Source: Brachionus manjavacas
Taxonomy: Eukaryota > Rotifera > Eurotatoria > Ploima > Brachionidae
Direction of reading: 5' to 3'
Length of the DNA: 64,000 bases
Assembly: GCA_019054805.1 (NCBI GenBank)
Contig: JAHQIY010000011.1
Location: forward strand, 2,857,001 to 2,921,000
The first letter of the stretch is position 1. Each line of letters starts with the position of its first letter. A program made the translations under genes and the position numbers. Below the pieces are notes generated by a model. The model ran no database searches. It was not told where the DNA came from and saw only the letters and a list, made by a program, of their open reading frames with translations. This document shows, one piece after another, positions 10,880 through 20,706 of the stretch.

Positions 10880-12009
10880 TTAGTTTCAAAAAAGTAAAAA
10901 TTAACATGTAATTAATCAATAAATGTGTATACTCTTAGAATTATTTTGATAACTTTTCAGTATTTGTTTTTTATTCACGTGAGTCTATGCTTAATATGCT
11001 CGTCACGCACCGCTCTTTCCTCGCATATTATTCAAGTTTTATTTTCTTTATTTCGATCTAGGAGGCAAGAATTCAGTTCAAACCTTGGAGGATCAACAGT
11101 TCGTCGATGGATTTCCACTAGAGTTAATAGATTTTCTATCTTTTCCCTTAATGGGACTTGGTTAATTCTTTAAGCATTTTTCTAAAGGTCTCATTTTCTA
11201 TATTTCCTAAGCATTCTTTAATCAAGTCAGTTATCCCATTCTGATTTTTTATTTCCTAACTCTCTCAGTTTAAACTCTATTTTCTGAGAAATATCCATAT
11301 CTTCATTTCTATCTTCTTTCATGAGCTCATCAGTTCTTTACATTTATTTATTTATTATCCTTTAATGTACCCATTGACAATTTATTGTTTAATTACCTTT
11401 TAATGAAAAGCGTTTTTCCTTTAAGAAGTTCTTCTTCTATTTTTTCTAAACGAAGTTAGTGATGTTGGTTTTGCTTTGTTTTGTGGTTAGCAAATTTTGG
11501 TTAGCCAAAAATGGTCTTCCAAAAATCGTTACCAAGTGCACTTAGAAGATTACTTGTCCTGATGTCTTTTGAAGAATAAGTTTTTTCTTAATAATTGTAG
11601 CCTCAGTGTTTTCTATTTTTTGCCACAATACCATGAACCTTCAACCAGCTATGATTTTTAGAAGGCTTAGTTTGAATTGTTTGGAAAATTTGACAAAATT
11701 TAGAAAAGTAATTGATATGGTCATCTAGAATTTGAATCAAGAATTAAATCGAATCCATGTTTAGTTTATAATTTTATTATTTCAATTCCTTTCTTTAATT
11801 TTTTTAGGTAGTTTGAGTTTAACAGATCATTAAATTTTAGCTTAATATTAAATTCAATTAAATTTTATTTCTCTATTATCTAATGAAATTCATGCTGAGG
11901 AAAATTTTGTCTAATAAATTAACTTAGAAAATATCAAACATTTGCCTGTAGCGCCCATTATGCGTATTACCATATTCTTCAAATCCCAAGATTTTGACAT
12001 CATTTCTGG
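10880..12009. other. Spacer with decayed coding-like debris
   Basis: No intact gene is seen. On the minus strand about 11225-11335 reads as an open charged stretch (ELMKEDRNEDMDISQKIEFK begins it) before hitting stops, suggesting decayed element coding sequence. A 75-bp block at about 11616-11690 resembles one at about 22957-23030 downstream of thioredoxin copy B. Confidence 0.4.
11616..11690 (+). repeat. Dispersed repeat, copy 1
   Basis: The block containing ACCATGAACCTTCAACCAG and ATGATTTTTAGAAGGCTT recurs with a few changes at about 22957-23030. Family unknown. It is outside the 989-bp thioredoxin duplication and at a different distance from each thioredoxin copy. Confidence 0.6.
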
Positions 12010-12535
12010 GGCTTTCAAGGAACTGTCTTTCTACTTCATTATTTTCAATTTTTTATCAGCGACATCGTAACTAATCTACCAAAATATATTCATAAAGCGC
12101 TATTTGCCGACGATTTGAAAATTTGGTTCACCAAAAAAATCTTAGGAAAATAGAAACTTACTTACAAAAAGCCATAAGCTCAATTGAAAATTTTTGTAAA
12201 TTTTGGTAACTAAGTATTAATTGCTCAAAAACAGTCTACTCAGTTTTCTCTTTTGCCTGGTTTAGAAAAAATATGAGAAAAACTATAAACTGAATTTATG
12301 TCTTAATAATAGAGATGTACCATTAGATCCCTTTCCACGTTTCCTTGGACACTACCTCGATCCAAAACTCGGCTTAAAAAAAACATTTCAATGACCTTTG
12401 AAAAAAATACACGCCAAATCGAACATAATAAAAAAAATAATGAACATAAAAATAAAAAATAGAACTTACTGGGCAATAGAAGTTTACAAGAGTCCAATCC
12501 GTTCAAACTTGACTACTTATTCATTGGAATGATAT
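12010..12535 (+). pseudogene. Non-LTR retrotransposon reverse transcriptase, C-terminal fragment
   Basis: The frame from 12010 reads through GFQGTV, then KALFADDLKIWF, which is the RT catalytic box with the FADD core, before a stop. A shifted frame from 12302 reads RDVPLDPFPRFLGHYLDPKL, then a TGA, then KNRTYWAIEVYKSPIRSNL, which is the thumb region typical of LINE RTs of the Jockey/CR1 kind. Several frameshifts and stops make it dead. It belongs with the 3' tail ending in the TAA microsatellite at 12902. Confidence 0.75.
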
Positions 12536-12900
12536 TATTTTTTTTTTAATTCGGAGCCAAAGACTTTATTTTAAATCCAAGTCCGGACTTGGACTTTAAT
12601 TTTTGAATTTTAAACAATTATGGTTTATTTTTATCTTAATTTCTTGCTTCATAAATTTTATTAAGAATAAAAACTTTTAACGGTCTTGTACCCAAACTAC
12701 CGTTCCATAGGCACCACAAGCAATTTTATTATTTATTAGTTCTATTTTTTTAATCTTGCAAAAATTATTTAACTTTTTTTTAACCCTAAAATTTTTATTG
12801 TATATTTCTATCACTGTTTTATCTCATTATGTGCAACGAGCTACCATAGGCGACCTCTCATGTAGGACGCCTCCGCAAGCTAGTCTTGCTGTAGCTTTTT

Positions 12901-12901
<1 letters not shown>
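12536..12901 (+). mobile_element. 3' untranslated tail of non-LTR element
   Basis: This follows the RT fragment at 12010 and ends at a (TAA)n tract, as expected for a LINE 3' end. The terminal block GACGCCTCCGCAAGCTAG (about 12867) resembles the end of the LINE copy at 57180 (GCCTCTACAAGCTTGCTGG) and, inverted, the block at about 12973. An 18-bp palindrome centred on AAGTCCGGACTT at 12576-12593 is probably unrelated hAT debris. Confidence 0.55.

Positions 12902-12956
<55 letters not shown>
12902..12956. repeat. (TAA)n microsatellite
   Basis: Seventeen or more uninterrupted ATA/TAA units. LINE-type 3' tails abut it on both sides in opposite orientation. Confidence 0.95.
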
Positions 12957-13024
12957 TAAAGAGTTACATCAAGCAAGCTTGCGGAGATGGCTCACTCGGA
13001 ACATATTTATTAAAATACTTAATA
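12957..13024 (-). mobile_element. Minus-strand LINE 3' tail fragment
   Basis: On the minus strand this reads GAGCCATCTCCGCAAGCTTG followed by a T-rich stretch and (ATT)n, which is the same kind of terminal block as the plus-strand tail on the other side of the microsatellite. Only about 50 bp remain before the LTR element. Confidence 0.5.
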
Positions 13025-13029
13025 CTTAC

Positions 13030-13400
13030 TGTGGTGTTTCACGGGGGTGGTCAGATGATAAAGATTTATTTTGTTAATGAATTATTTTATTGAAAATTTT
13101 GTATTATCGCATTACATCAAAATTATTATATATTCCCTTTTTTTTTTTAATTTATTTATTTTTATACTTCAAAGATCGGGCGTGTTAAGCCACTAGAAAT
13201 TTTTAGCTTAAAGCATTGGAATATGCTTCTTGAACCAAAGAAGCATATGTTTGTTCAAGCAACACTTGAACAAAAGATTTGATTAAACAATAGAGAAAGA
13301 ATACTAAGATTAAACAAAAGAGTCATAGATTAAACAAAATAAAACTTTTCTTTTTAATATTTTTTAAAGTTTCAAATGCGTGATGTCACACGACATCACA
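13030..13400 (-). repeat. 3' LTR of gypsy-type element
   Basis: It begins TGTGGTGTTTCACGG and ends GATGTCACACGACATCACA in plus-strand reading. It differs from the other LTR by only a few bases, so insertion was fairly recent. Confidence 0.93.
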
Positions 13401-13415
13401 TCTTCTCCTCTTTTT
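13401..13415 (-). promoter_or_regulatory. Polypurine tract of LTR element
   Basis: On the minus strand AAAAAGAGGAGAAGA lies immediately before the 3' LTR. This is where the plus-strand DNA primer of LTR elements sits. Confidence 0.75.
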
Positions 13416-14070
13416 ACTTATTGACTCGGTTGATTGAGTAGGATTTTGAGTTCACCGATTTGATGTCAAATTGTTTTGGGAGTTGTTTTGTCCTAGTGGA
13501 TTGGCGTAGTTTTAGCGTTTTGATGTTAGACGCTAGCACTGTTTGATGGGCTGATTGACAGTGTTTTTCGGAGGTCTGAGGGACTTCAGGCGATTCCGGT
13601 TCAACGAGAGTGTCAGGGTTTGATGGCTGACTTTTATTAATATTTTCTCCAGTGTGAGATGTGTTGTTCAAGTTGTTGGGGTTTTCGTTTTGGCCTATTC
13701 GAGTCTCTGGAGTAGTTGGTACGCTAGTTAATAGTACGTTGTGATTTAGAGGTGAGCTGATTTGGTCAATCTGAATTTCATTATGTATCGTGAGATTTTC
13801 AGGCAGAAGTTCAGATGGAGCCTTCTCTTTACAGCTCTCTATTATTTCCACCACTTTGAGATTAATAAGGATGTCATTTGGTTGGACAGTTTGTTGTTCT
13901 TTGCAAGCTACAATTGATGGCTTTATGACTTTGAAATGTGTGATGTTTCGGGTGATTGTGCTGTTGTTGGTTTTGTTTGTGGCAGTGACCATTGTGCCTT
14001 TTTTGTCCGTGACTGTGAGTGGTGTTGGTTTAAAAATCGGTGTGTATTTTGTGCTCTTCTTTTGTTGAAT
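13414..14070 (-). pseudogene. Gypsy pol C-terminal segment (post-integrase)
   Basis: The open frame on the minus strand starts within the element near 14070, reads TPLTVTDKKGTMVTA and ITRNITHFK, then a Pro/Asn/Ser/Gln-rich tail, and stops at 13414, one base into the polypurine tract. The KGTMVTA and ITRN-HFK motifs are typical of the C-terminal end of gypsy integrase proteins in this lineage. It is cut off from the integrase core (17100 onward) by the Penelope-like insertion. Confidence 0.75.
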
Positions 14071-14162
14071 TTTTAATGAAAATGTTTTATTTAAATAAAA
14101 ATTTTTTTAAAAATTTATTAAAAAAAAAAAGACTAAATTTCTTTTTAAATTTCTCTTTAAAT

Positions 14163-14204
14163 TAGAGCGACCGGTTTCGGCTAAAAGCCTTCTTCTAAGC
14201 TCTA
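14163..14204 (-). ncRNA. Hammerhead ribozyme-like motif at PLE terminus
   Basis: On the minus strand TAGAGC (positions 14204-14199) pairs with GCTCTA (14168-14163). Between them come a GGC/GCC stem with loop TTTTA, then GAAA, then CCGGTC. This matches hammerhead order: stem I, CUGANGA-like box, stem II, GAAA, and GUC at the cleavage position. The CUGANGA box is degenerate (TTAGAAGA), so activity is doubtful. Hammerhead motifs in PLE terminal repeats are established. Confidence 0.5.
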
Positions 14205-14326
14205 AAAAATTAAAAAATAAAAAATGTTATAAGGTTATTATACAAAAAATAAATTAGAAAAGAAAGAGAAAGAATAAAATATTTTTTGTTTCATTAAGAA
14301 AAGTAAAGTTTCAATTTTTACATCGT

Positions 14327-14998
14327 TCATTTATAAAAAGTTTTAATGCTTGGTATAAAATCATTTATCAATTGCAGATCTAATTTAAAAAATAAATTGA
14401 TCAAAAAACATTCTAAATTTAATCTAAAATTGTCTTTCAAATTAATTTTATAAATAAAGAAGCTAAAATGATCTTGAAATGAGTGATATTTAAGATTAAA
14501 ATGAATTGAAACACTACTTGAATTTAAGGAAAAAGGTTTAAAGTTTTTTATGTCATAGATATGTTTATAAATCCGTTTTTTAATATTATTAGTTTGACCT
14601 ATATAGAATTTATTACAAAATTTACAATAAATAATATAAATACAATTCAAAGAATTACAATTAGAATTATCCCAAATCGGTAAAATATAATTATTTTTTA
14701 ATCTAATTTCACTATTTATATTAGCAAAATTACAAGTTAAACAATCTTTATTAGAACATTTCTTAAAATTACACATGAAAGAGTTAGGAAATTTAAAATC
14801 ATGCACCATTAAAGAACTCAAATTATTCTGAGTACTATTTATAATTCTATATTTGAAATCTTTAAATTCCTCATATTTTTCAATTAAGGATTTAAAAGCT
14901 CTGTTAAAAGCTAATTTAAAAACAGCTGAATTTTTATCGAATTCTATTTTAAAATCGAAGACCTTATCATTTTTATCTTTTTTCGTTTTATATTCCAA
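14327..14998 (-). pseudogene. PLE GIY-YIG endonuclease domain
   Basis: The frame contains a Cys-rich stretch (CNFKKCSNKDCLTCNF) followed by CIYIIYCKFCNKFYIGQTNN and a KRIYKHI helix, which is the GIY-YIG nuclease core with its preceding zinc-binding-like cysteines as in Penelope-like elements. This domain nicks target DNA for target-primed reverse transcription. The frame is continuous upstream with the RT linker apart from one TAA near 15015. It ends at a stop at 14327. Confidence 0.85.
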
Positions 14999-15135
14999 GA
15001 GTTTATACCTGTCTTAATTAAAGACCATGTTGAAAACTTTATTTATTTTCTTCAAATTATAACCTCTATCTAAAAGTTGAAAGGTCAATTTTAAAGAAAA
15101 TTTCGTAAAATCACAAAGAGTAGAACAAATTCGTC

Positions 15136-16602
15136 TTAATCTAATAAATAAAGATTTAGGAAGATTTTCAAAAAAAAATCAGGATGATTTGAATTAATCG
15201 AAAGGTAGCAAAATGTGTTAGTAGGTTTACAGTATAATGAAAAAATCAAATAATTGGTAAACTTATCTATGGACATCTTAAGATCTAAAAAATTAACTTC
15301 ATTTCCATGAACTAAATTCAATTTTAAACGCCCAAAAGAATTTTTTAGACTCTCTAAAGCCTCAAGATTATTAACAATCACAAAAATATCATCAATATAT
15401 CTAGCATAAAAAAGTGGTCTATGAATATTTAACCAAATTCTTTCGTAACAATATACAAATAAATTCGCTATTGTAGGACCACAAATTGAACCCATTGCAA
15501 TACCCATTTTTTGAAAAAAGAAAAATTCTTTATTATAAGAAAAGTAATTATTCTTTAAAATTAAGTTTAAAATGTTAATAAAACCTATAACATTTATATG
15601 TATAGAACAAAGCTTATCTTTCATGTAATCACCTATAACCTTTAAACAGTCATCATGGTCAATATTAGAATAAAGTGAATCAAAATCACCAGTGACCAAA
15701 AAGGAATTTCTAGGAAACATAATATTTTGTGTTTTTTGAATTAAGTTTTGAGAATCTTGAATAAAAGATTCACAATTTTTGACAAAAGGTCTAAGTATTA
15801 TATCTACTAATTTACATAATAAAGTCGTTGGATGATATTTATAGTTAATAATTGGTCTACAAGAGAAATTTACTTTATGTAGTTTTGGTAAGATTCTAAA
15901 ACTACCTAATTTAGATCTAGAAGGAATTAAACTTATAAAAAGTTCTTCACTAATATGAGAATTTTCAAAAAGATCCAAGAGACTAGATTCAATATTTTCA
16001 ATAATTAAATTTAATGGATTAAATTCTAACTTTGTATAAGTATTCGTATCATCTAAAAGCTCAAAACAAAGTTTTTCATATAATTTATTATCAATTAAAC
16101 CTGCTCCTATATTCTTATCTAGTTCAACAACTTTAAAAGGTTTAGTAGTACAAAAATTTTTTAGTGTATGTAGTTCATCAAAATTTAAATTCCTATATGT
16201 GCCTATTTCTACATTCTCTAACTCCTTCAATACTTCTAATTGAAAATAAATAGAATGTTCTAAAAATGGGATATTTTTTTCATTATAATTCTTTTTACAA
16301 TTTTTAATAAAGCAATCTAAAGAGCTACAATTAGATTGAATTTGTTTAATTTTAAAAGAATTACAAGATTTTAGATTATAGAAAAGTTGTTTATTGAAAT
16401 TAAACATATTATTATCAAAAGAATAAATCAAATTCTTGAAAATGTGAAAAATATTAAAATGATAGCAAGGAATAAATTTAAAGCCGTTGTCCAAAATATT
16501 TACTAATTTGTCAATAAAGTCTAAACTAAAATCAATTTCGCCAATTTGAAAAACCCGCTGACCAATTTTATGAATTTTGAAAACATCATTAGTATTTACC
16601 AT
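15136..16602 (-). pseudogene. PLE reverse transcriptase ORF, frameshifted at its end
   Basis: A 488-codon frame with RT motifs in order: LGSFRILPKLHK and CRPIINY, then LVTGDFDSLYSNI with a catalytic Asp, MGIAMGSICGPTIANLF, and YARYIDDIFVIV carrying the YxDD box. These are Penelope-type. The frame is lost at a T run near 15170 by a one-base change; the next frame continues toward the endonuclease region. The ATG at 16602 overlaps the stop of the preceding Asn-rich frame (TAATG), so the start is uncertain. The enzyme would copy element RNA at the insertion site. Confidence 0.85.
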
Positions 16603-16608
16603 TAATTG

Positions 16609-17095
16609 TTCCCTCTGGACCGGCCTCGTATACGAAAATTTCCTCTTTTGGGATTTGAGTTATTTGAAAAATGGTTCGAATTAGAATTGTCTATATTATT
16701 TCTCCTCAAAATTGATGCAGGCTTAGTTCGACTTTGATTAAATGAACATTCATCATCATCATCATTCATAGTTAAGTCGGCAAAAGAGACATTTTTCTTA
16801 TAATTAGTATTTTTATTTTAATTATTGTTATAACGACGTTTGATATGATTATCTTGTTTAGGGGTACTGGATTTTACTTTATAAAAACTAGCATCATTTG
16901 TCGAGTAATTACTTTGATTGCTATTACTAGTTGATTTATAGCCATCAATTTCATAAATCTTAGCAACGTATTTAACTACTTTACAGCGCTCAGCTTTCCT
17001 TTTTGATTCAATTAAGATTTTACTTAACTTTTTTTCTTCAACTGAATACGCCTGTCTAAATAAATCATTAATATCGAACTCTAAATCATTTTCTA
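16609..17095 (-). pseudogene. PLE upstream Asn/Arg-rich ORF, fused to gypsy integrase frame
   Basis: Downstream of about 17100 the integrase frame runs open into Lys-, Ser- and Asn-rich sequence and stops at 16818. The same frame resumes after that single TAA and continues to a stop at about 16609, ending in an RGRSRGNN-type basic stretch. It directly precedes the RT start. Composition resembles a nucleic-acid-binding leader protein. Assignment to the PLE is by position; the exact junction is unknown. Confidence 0.5.
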
Positions 17096-17099
17096 AATC

Positions 17100-17925
17100 A
17101 GTTGTTTTTGCGTCACTTTTTAGAAAGAGTGAAATTGGTAGGACCTTGGTAGTGCAGTGTGGTGTTGAGAGATAGTTTTTAAGGAATTTTTCGAGTTCTA
17201 CTCTCCAGGATGAGGACGTTATGTGAGCTGTCGTGACGACTTTAGTCAGGTTCTTCATAAAGCGTTCGACCATGCCATTAGCTTGAGGCCAGAGTGGAGT
17301 GATTTTTTTGTGTTTGAAACCCAAATAATCAGCGAATTCTTTAAACTGATGCCCGTTGAAAGGTGGGCCATTATCAGTTTTTACACCTTCGGGGATGCCG
17401 AATCTTGTAAAGATTTTGTTTAGCCGGGGGATTACAGCAAGGTGTGATGTGGTGTTTACTTCTTCGGTTAATACGTAGCGTGAATGCTCACACGTAATTA
17501 CCATTATGTATACGCCATAAATTGGCCCATAAAAGTCAATAGATATGATTTTCCATGGACCTGAAGGAGGATCAGTTTTAAGGTTTTGAGGGTAAGAGTT
17601 TTGGGGGGTCGAGGCTAGACAGGGGATGCATTCGGCGAGTTTCTCGTCGACAAGGGAACCTAAGTTCGGAAACCAAACCTCTTCTCTCAACAAAGATTTA
17701 GTTTTAGCGCGTCCGAGGTGTCCTTCGTGTGCTATTTTTATAACTTTGTCTTGTAGTGATGCTGGAATCACCAATTTGCCACCCTTTAGAACGATACCGG
17801 ATTCGGTAACTGTCAATTCATTTTTGATATTTGAAAAAGGTTTGAGTTCGGGACCACAGTCTTTTGATCCCAAAGTGACCATCTCAATTACCTTTTGTAA
17901 ACTCTTTTGGACCGTGTTTGTTCCC
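17100..17925 (-). pseudogene. Gypsy integrase core
   Basis: The open frame (ATG at 17882) holds the H2C2 zinc site (HEGHLGRAK to CIPC), the catalytic core with IDFYGPI (first Asp), KTDNGPPFNG (second Asp) and NGMVERFMKNL (Glu), and the following alpha-helical TPHCTTKVLP region. This is a Ty3/gypsy DDE integrase that inserts element cDNA. It is separated from the RNase H frame by a one-base frameshift near 17920 and interrupted on its C-terminal side by the PLE. Confidence 0.88.
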
Positions 17926-19690
17926 TTATTTCTTCAATGCTCACAGCTTTTGGGGTCATTTCTAACTCTAAAAAGTTAATATATTCCTCTGCTGGGCTAC
18001 GAACAGGTGGATGCTCAATTGGGTTCCGTGACAAAAAATCTGCAGGATTTGTGCTTCCAGGTTTATGTTGGATGCTAAAATCGTATTGACTTAAGCGAAG
18101 ACACCATCTTTGAATTCTTGCTGGTGGGTTCGATTTAGGATTACGAAAAATGAGTTCTACAGCCTTGTTGTCGGTAGTGCCTTTGAATGGGCGTCCGTAC
18201 AGGTAGAGATGGAACTTTTCACAGCCCCAAACAAATGCTAAAGCTTCCTTTTCGATTTAAGAATAGCGCCTTTCGGTGTCTGAGAGTAGTCTACTTGCAT
18301 AAGCTACTACACGAGTGTTGTTTGGGTTTTTTGGATCTTCCTGGGTTAAAATTGAACCTAAGCCGACTGGACTCGCGTCAACTACTAAATTTGTGTTCCA
18401 TGTGGGATCGAAATGGGATGTGCCATCCGTAATTATGCTTTCTTTGATGGAATCAAGTGCAGTTCTGTGTTTTTCTGTCCGTTCCCATTTGGCGTTTAGT
18501 TTTGTGAGAGACCAGAGGGGTTCCGAAATAGTGGCGTAGTCTTTAATAAACCGAGATACGAAGTTGGCGAGTCCAAGAAAACTCCTGGTTTCAGTTGCGG
18601 ATTTAGGCGTGGTCGTGCTTCGGATTGTTTCTACTTTGTTTTGGTCAGGTTTGATGCCACTTCCGGAGAATACCATTCCATAAAAGTTTATTTCAGGGCA
18701 ATCAATTACTACTTTTTTCTTGTTAACTGTACCATTCACGTCGCGAAGCCTCTTAAAGAGTTTGTGCAGATTTTCGTCATGCATAGATTTTGTTTTACCA
18801 AAGATGAGAATGTCGTCACTTATTTTGGTGCCAGGGATGTCGCAAATGATGTTTGCTATAGTGTTTTGAAATATCTCTGCTGCGCTACTGATTCCAAAGT
18901 TCAACCTTTTATATTGAAAAAGACCTATATGGGTTGAAAAGACAGTAATGTATCTGGAGTCCGGATGGAGTTCAAGTTGGTGGTATCCGGACAATAAGTC
19001 AATTTTTGAAAGGTGTTTTGCACCATTTAAATCACAAACTAGGTCATCAATGGTAGGAGTCAAATGGCGTTCACGGATGATCGCTTGATTAGCTCTTCTC
19101 ATGTCAATACATATCCTGATCTCCTCTGGTCTACCAGGTTTGGGTACAACTACAATAGGTGAAACCCATGGTGTTGGTCCATGTACCGGTTCAATTACAT
19201 CCATTTGTAACATCTTTGTGATCTCACGATCAACCATTTGTCTGAGGTGGAAGGGAATTCTTCGATGTGGTTGATGAACAGGATGTACGCCATTGTTTAT
19301 GTGGAGCTTAATTTGAACTCCATTTATTCTGCCGACAGAATCTCTAAAAACTTCTGGGTATTGGTCTTCAAGGTTGATGTTGCACGTAATTTTCACTATT
19401 CCCAGTGACTCCAGCGTTTCCAGACCCAAAATACAACCATATTTTCCTTCCATTTTTGCAAATTCAGTCTTCAGGGTCTCATTTTGATAATGAATGTTAA
19501 TTTCGAAAACACCTAAAATGTTTAAAGCTGTGTTTGACCCATAGCCAAACACTCGAGTATTAAAGGGTTTGATTTTTACTTTTTTGAAGTTTAGAGATTC
19601 AAACGTACATTGATCAATGATGTTTAGACTGGTGCCTGTGTCAATCAGGAAGTCTACACTTGAGTCAAGCATCTTTATTTTGACGTATTT
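17926..19690 (-). pseudogene. Gypsy pol: protease, reverse transcriptase and RNase H
   Basis: The main frame from 19672 has the protease motif LIDTGTSLNIID (Asp11), RT palm motifs LSKIDLLSGYHQ (Asp225) and KISDDILIFG (residues 285-287, SDD in place of YxDD as in some gypsy clades). Next come the ETRSFLGLANFVSRFI thumb region and LVVDASPVGLGSIL of RNase H. A TAA at 18257-18259 interrupts RNase H, after which the same frame continues through the RNase H end (STNPADFLSRNP). The frame opens upstream of the ATG across an A run and so could be entered from gag by a -1 shift. Confidence 0.9.
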
Positions 19691-20685
19691 TTTTTTGATA
19701 CGTTTGTTTTGATTGAGAATGCATTTTCTTCTTCATGATCGTCGTATCTTTCTCCATTTTCTAAGCTGTTGACTTGGCGCTGATATTGTGGCAGAGGTGG
19801 TGTCGTTGGTGATTTATCATGACTTGGTTGAGCAGAGTTTGGTTTGGAATGCCTTGACCTGCAGACTCTGGCGAGATGGTTCATTTTGTGGCATATGTTG
19901 CACTCTTTACCTGTAGCTGGACACGGTCTGTCTGTATGAGGGTATTCGTATCCACAAAGACCACAGTTTCTTGATCCTGTGTGGTGGTAAGGATTTCTGG
20001 GCTGGTTGCTTTGGTAGCTGTTATTTCGCCGGACATGGTTTTGGTGATATGGGTTTGGTCTTTGATGACTAAAATGCACTCGTTTCGAGGTTTGGATTTT
20101 ATTTACGTGCTCATTGTTGTCATTGTTTATGGTTTTGTTTACTGATTCAAGAGTTCGCCCGATGTTTATTGCCTGGCTGAGGCTGATGTTTTCGGTTAAC
20201 ATTATTCGGGTGCGGAGTGAGTTTGAGCTAGAGTGATCGGTTATTTGAGAGAGGATTTCGTCGTCAGGAATTGTGAACTGACATCCCGAAGCTGCTTATC
20301 TGAGTCGCGCGACATATGAATCGATCGTTTCATTCGCGTGCTGCTTCATGTTCCTGAAAATCGGGATGTGGTATTTTCGACTATGGCTGGGTTGAAAGTA
20401 GGTTTTAAGCTTTTCAATAATTCTTTTGTAGTCGTCATTGTCTTGTTTCAGGTTACAGTAGATTGTATACGTTCTTGGACCCATTAGATGAATAAGATGA
20501 GCTTTAATTATTTTTCTGTTTTTTATAAATTCTTCAGAGGGTTGCTCGCCTTCTGCAAGGTCATCAAGTGGTTCTTTGTTGATGGTGATTAGATAATTTT
20601 CGAAGCGCTCAGTCCATGTATTCCATTTGTATCCTACATTTGGATGGTCAAGTTCAGAATCAAAAGAGGTGATTTTTGGATCCAT
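19675..20685 (-). pseudogene. Gypsy gag with zinc knuckle
   Basis: The frame starts at the ATG at 20685, 22 bases inside the 5' LTR, and ends at a TAA at 19675 (336 codons including one internal stop). The N-terminal part is capsid-like. The C-terminal part has CNICHKMNHLARVC, a CX2CX4HX4C knuckle, preceded by a second Cys-rich CGLCGYEYPH stretch. The internal TAA at 20293-20295 falls where sequence on both sides is in the same frame, so it is a point nonsense change. Gag packages element RNA in the particle. Confidence 0.85.
19686..19698 (-). promoter_or_regulatory. Candidate -1 ribosomal frameshift site between gag and pol
   Basis: Nine consecutive A residues (19688-19696, minus strand) read in the gag frame as TCA AAA AAA AAT, containing the A AAA AAA slippery heptamer. 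Slipping one base back enters the pol frame, which is open there and leads straight into the protease. The gag stop follows 11 bases later and the pol ATG lies 3 bases beyond it. A downstream RNA structure was not verified. Confidence 0.6.
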
Positions 20686-20706
20686 TTTTGTTTCCTCGTC
20701 GCCAGA
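20686..20706 (-). promoter_or_regulatory. Primer binding site region of LTR element
   Basis: On the minus strand, two bases after the 5' LTR, the sequence reads TGGCGACGAGGA. It starts with TGG as required to pair with a tRNA 3' CCA. A serine-type tRNA is a guess; the matching tRNA is not in the window. Confidence 0.5.

Larger units (their letters stand above)
14080..17100 (-). mobile_element. Penelope-like element (PLE), decayed, nested in gypsy pol
   Basis: Minus-strand element with, in order, an Asn/Arg-rich ORF, a reverse transcriptase and a GIY-YIG endonuclease, followed by a hammerhead-like sequence near its 3' end. RT followed by GIY-YIG is diagnostic of canonical Penelope-like elements. 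Boundaries are approximate: they are set where gypsy integrase similarity stops (about 17100) and where gypsy C-terminal sequence resumes (about 14075). No second terminal repeat copy was found, so it may be 5' truncated. Confidence 0.88.

Noticed and set aside
13790-14068. 92-codon plus-strand ORF
   Set aside because: It is antisense to the gypsy C-terminal frame, which has clear family motifs.
17223-18937. Several plus-strand ORFs of 60-117 codons
   Set aside because: All lie opposite the gypsy integrase, RNase H and RT frames and are shadows of their codon composition.
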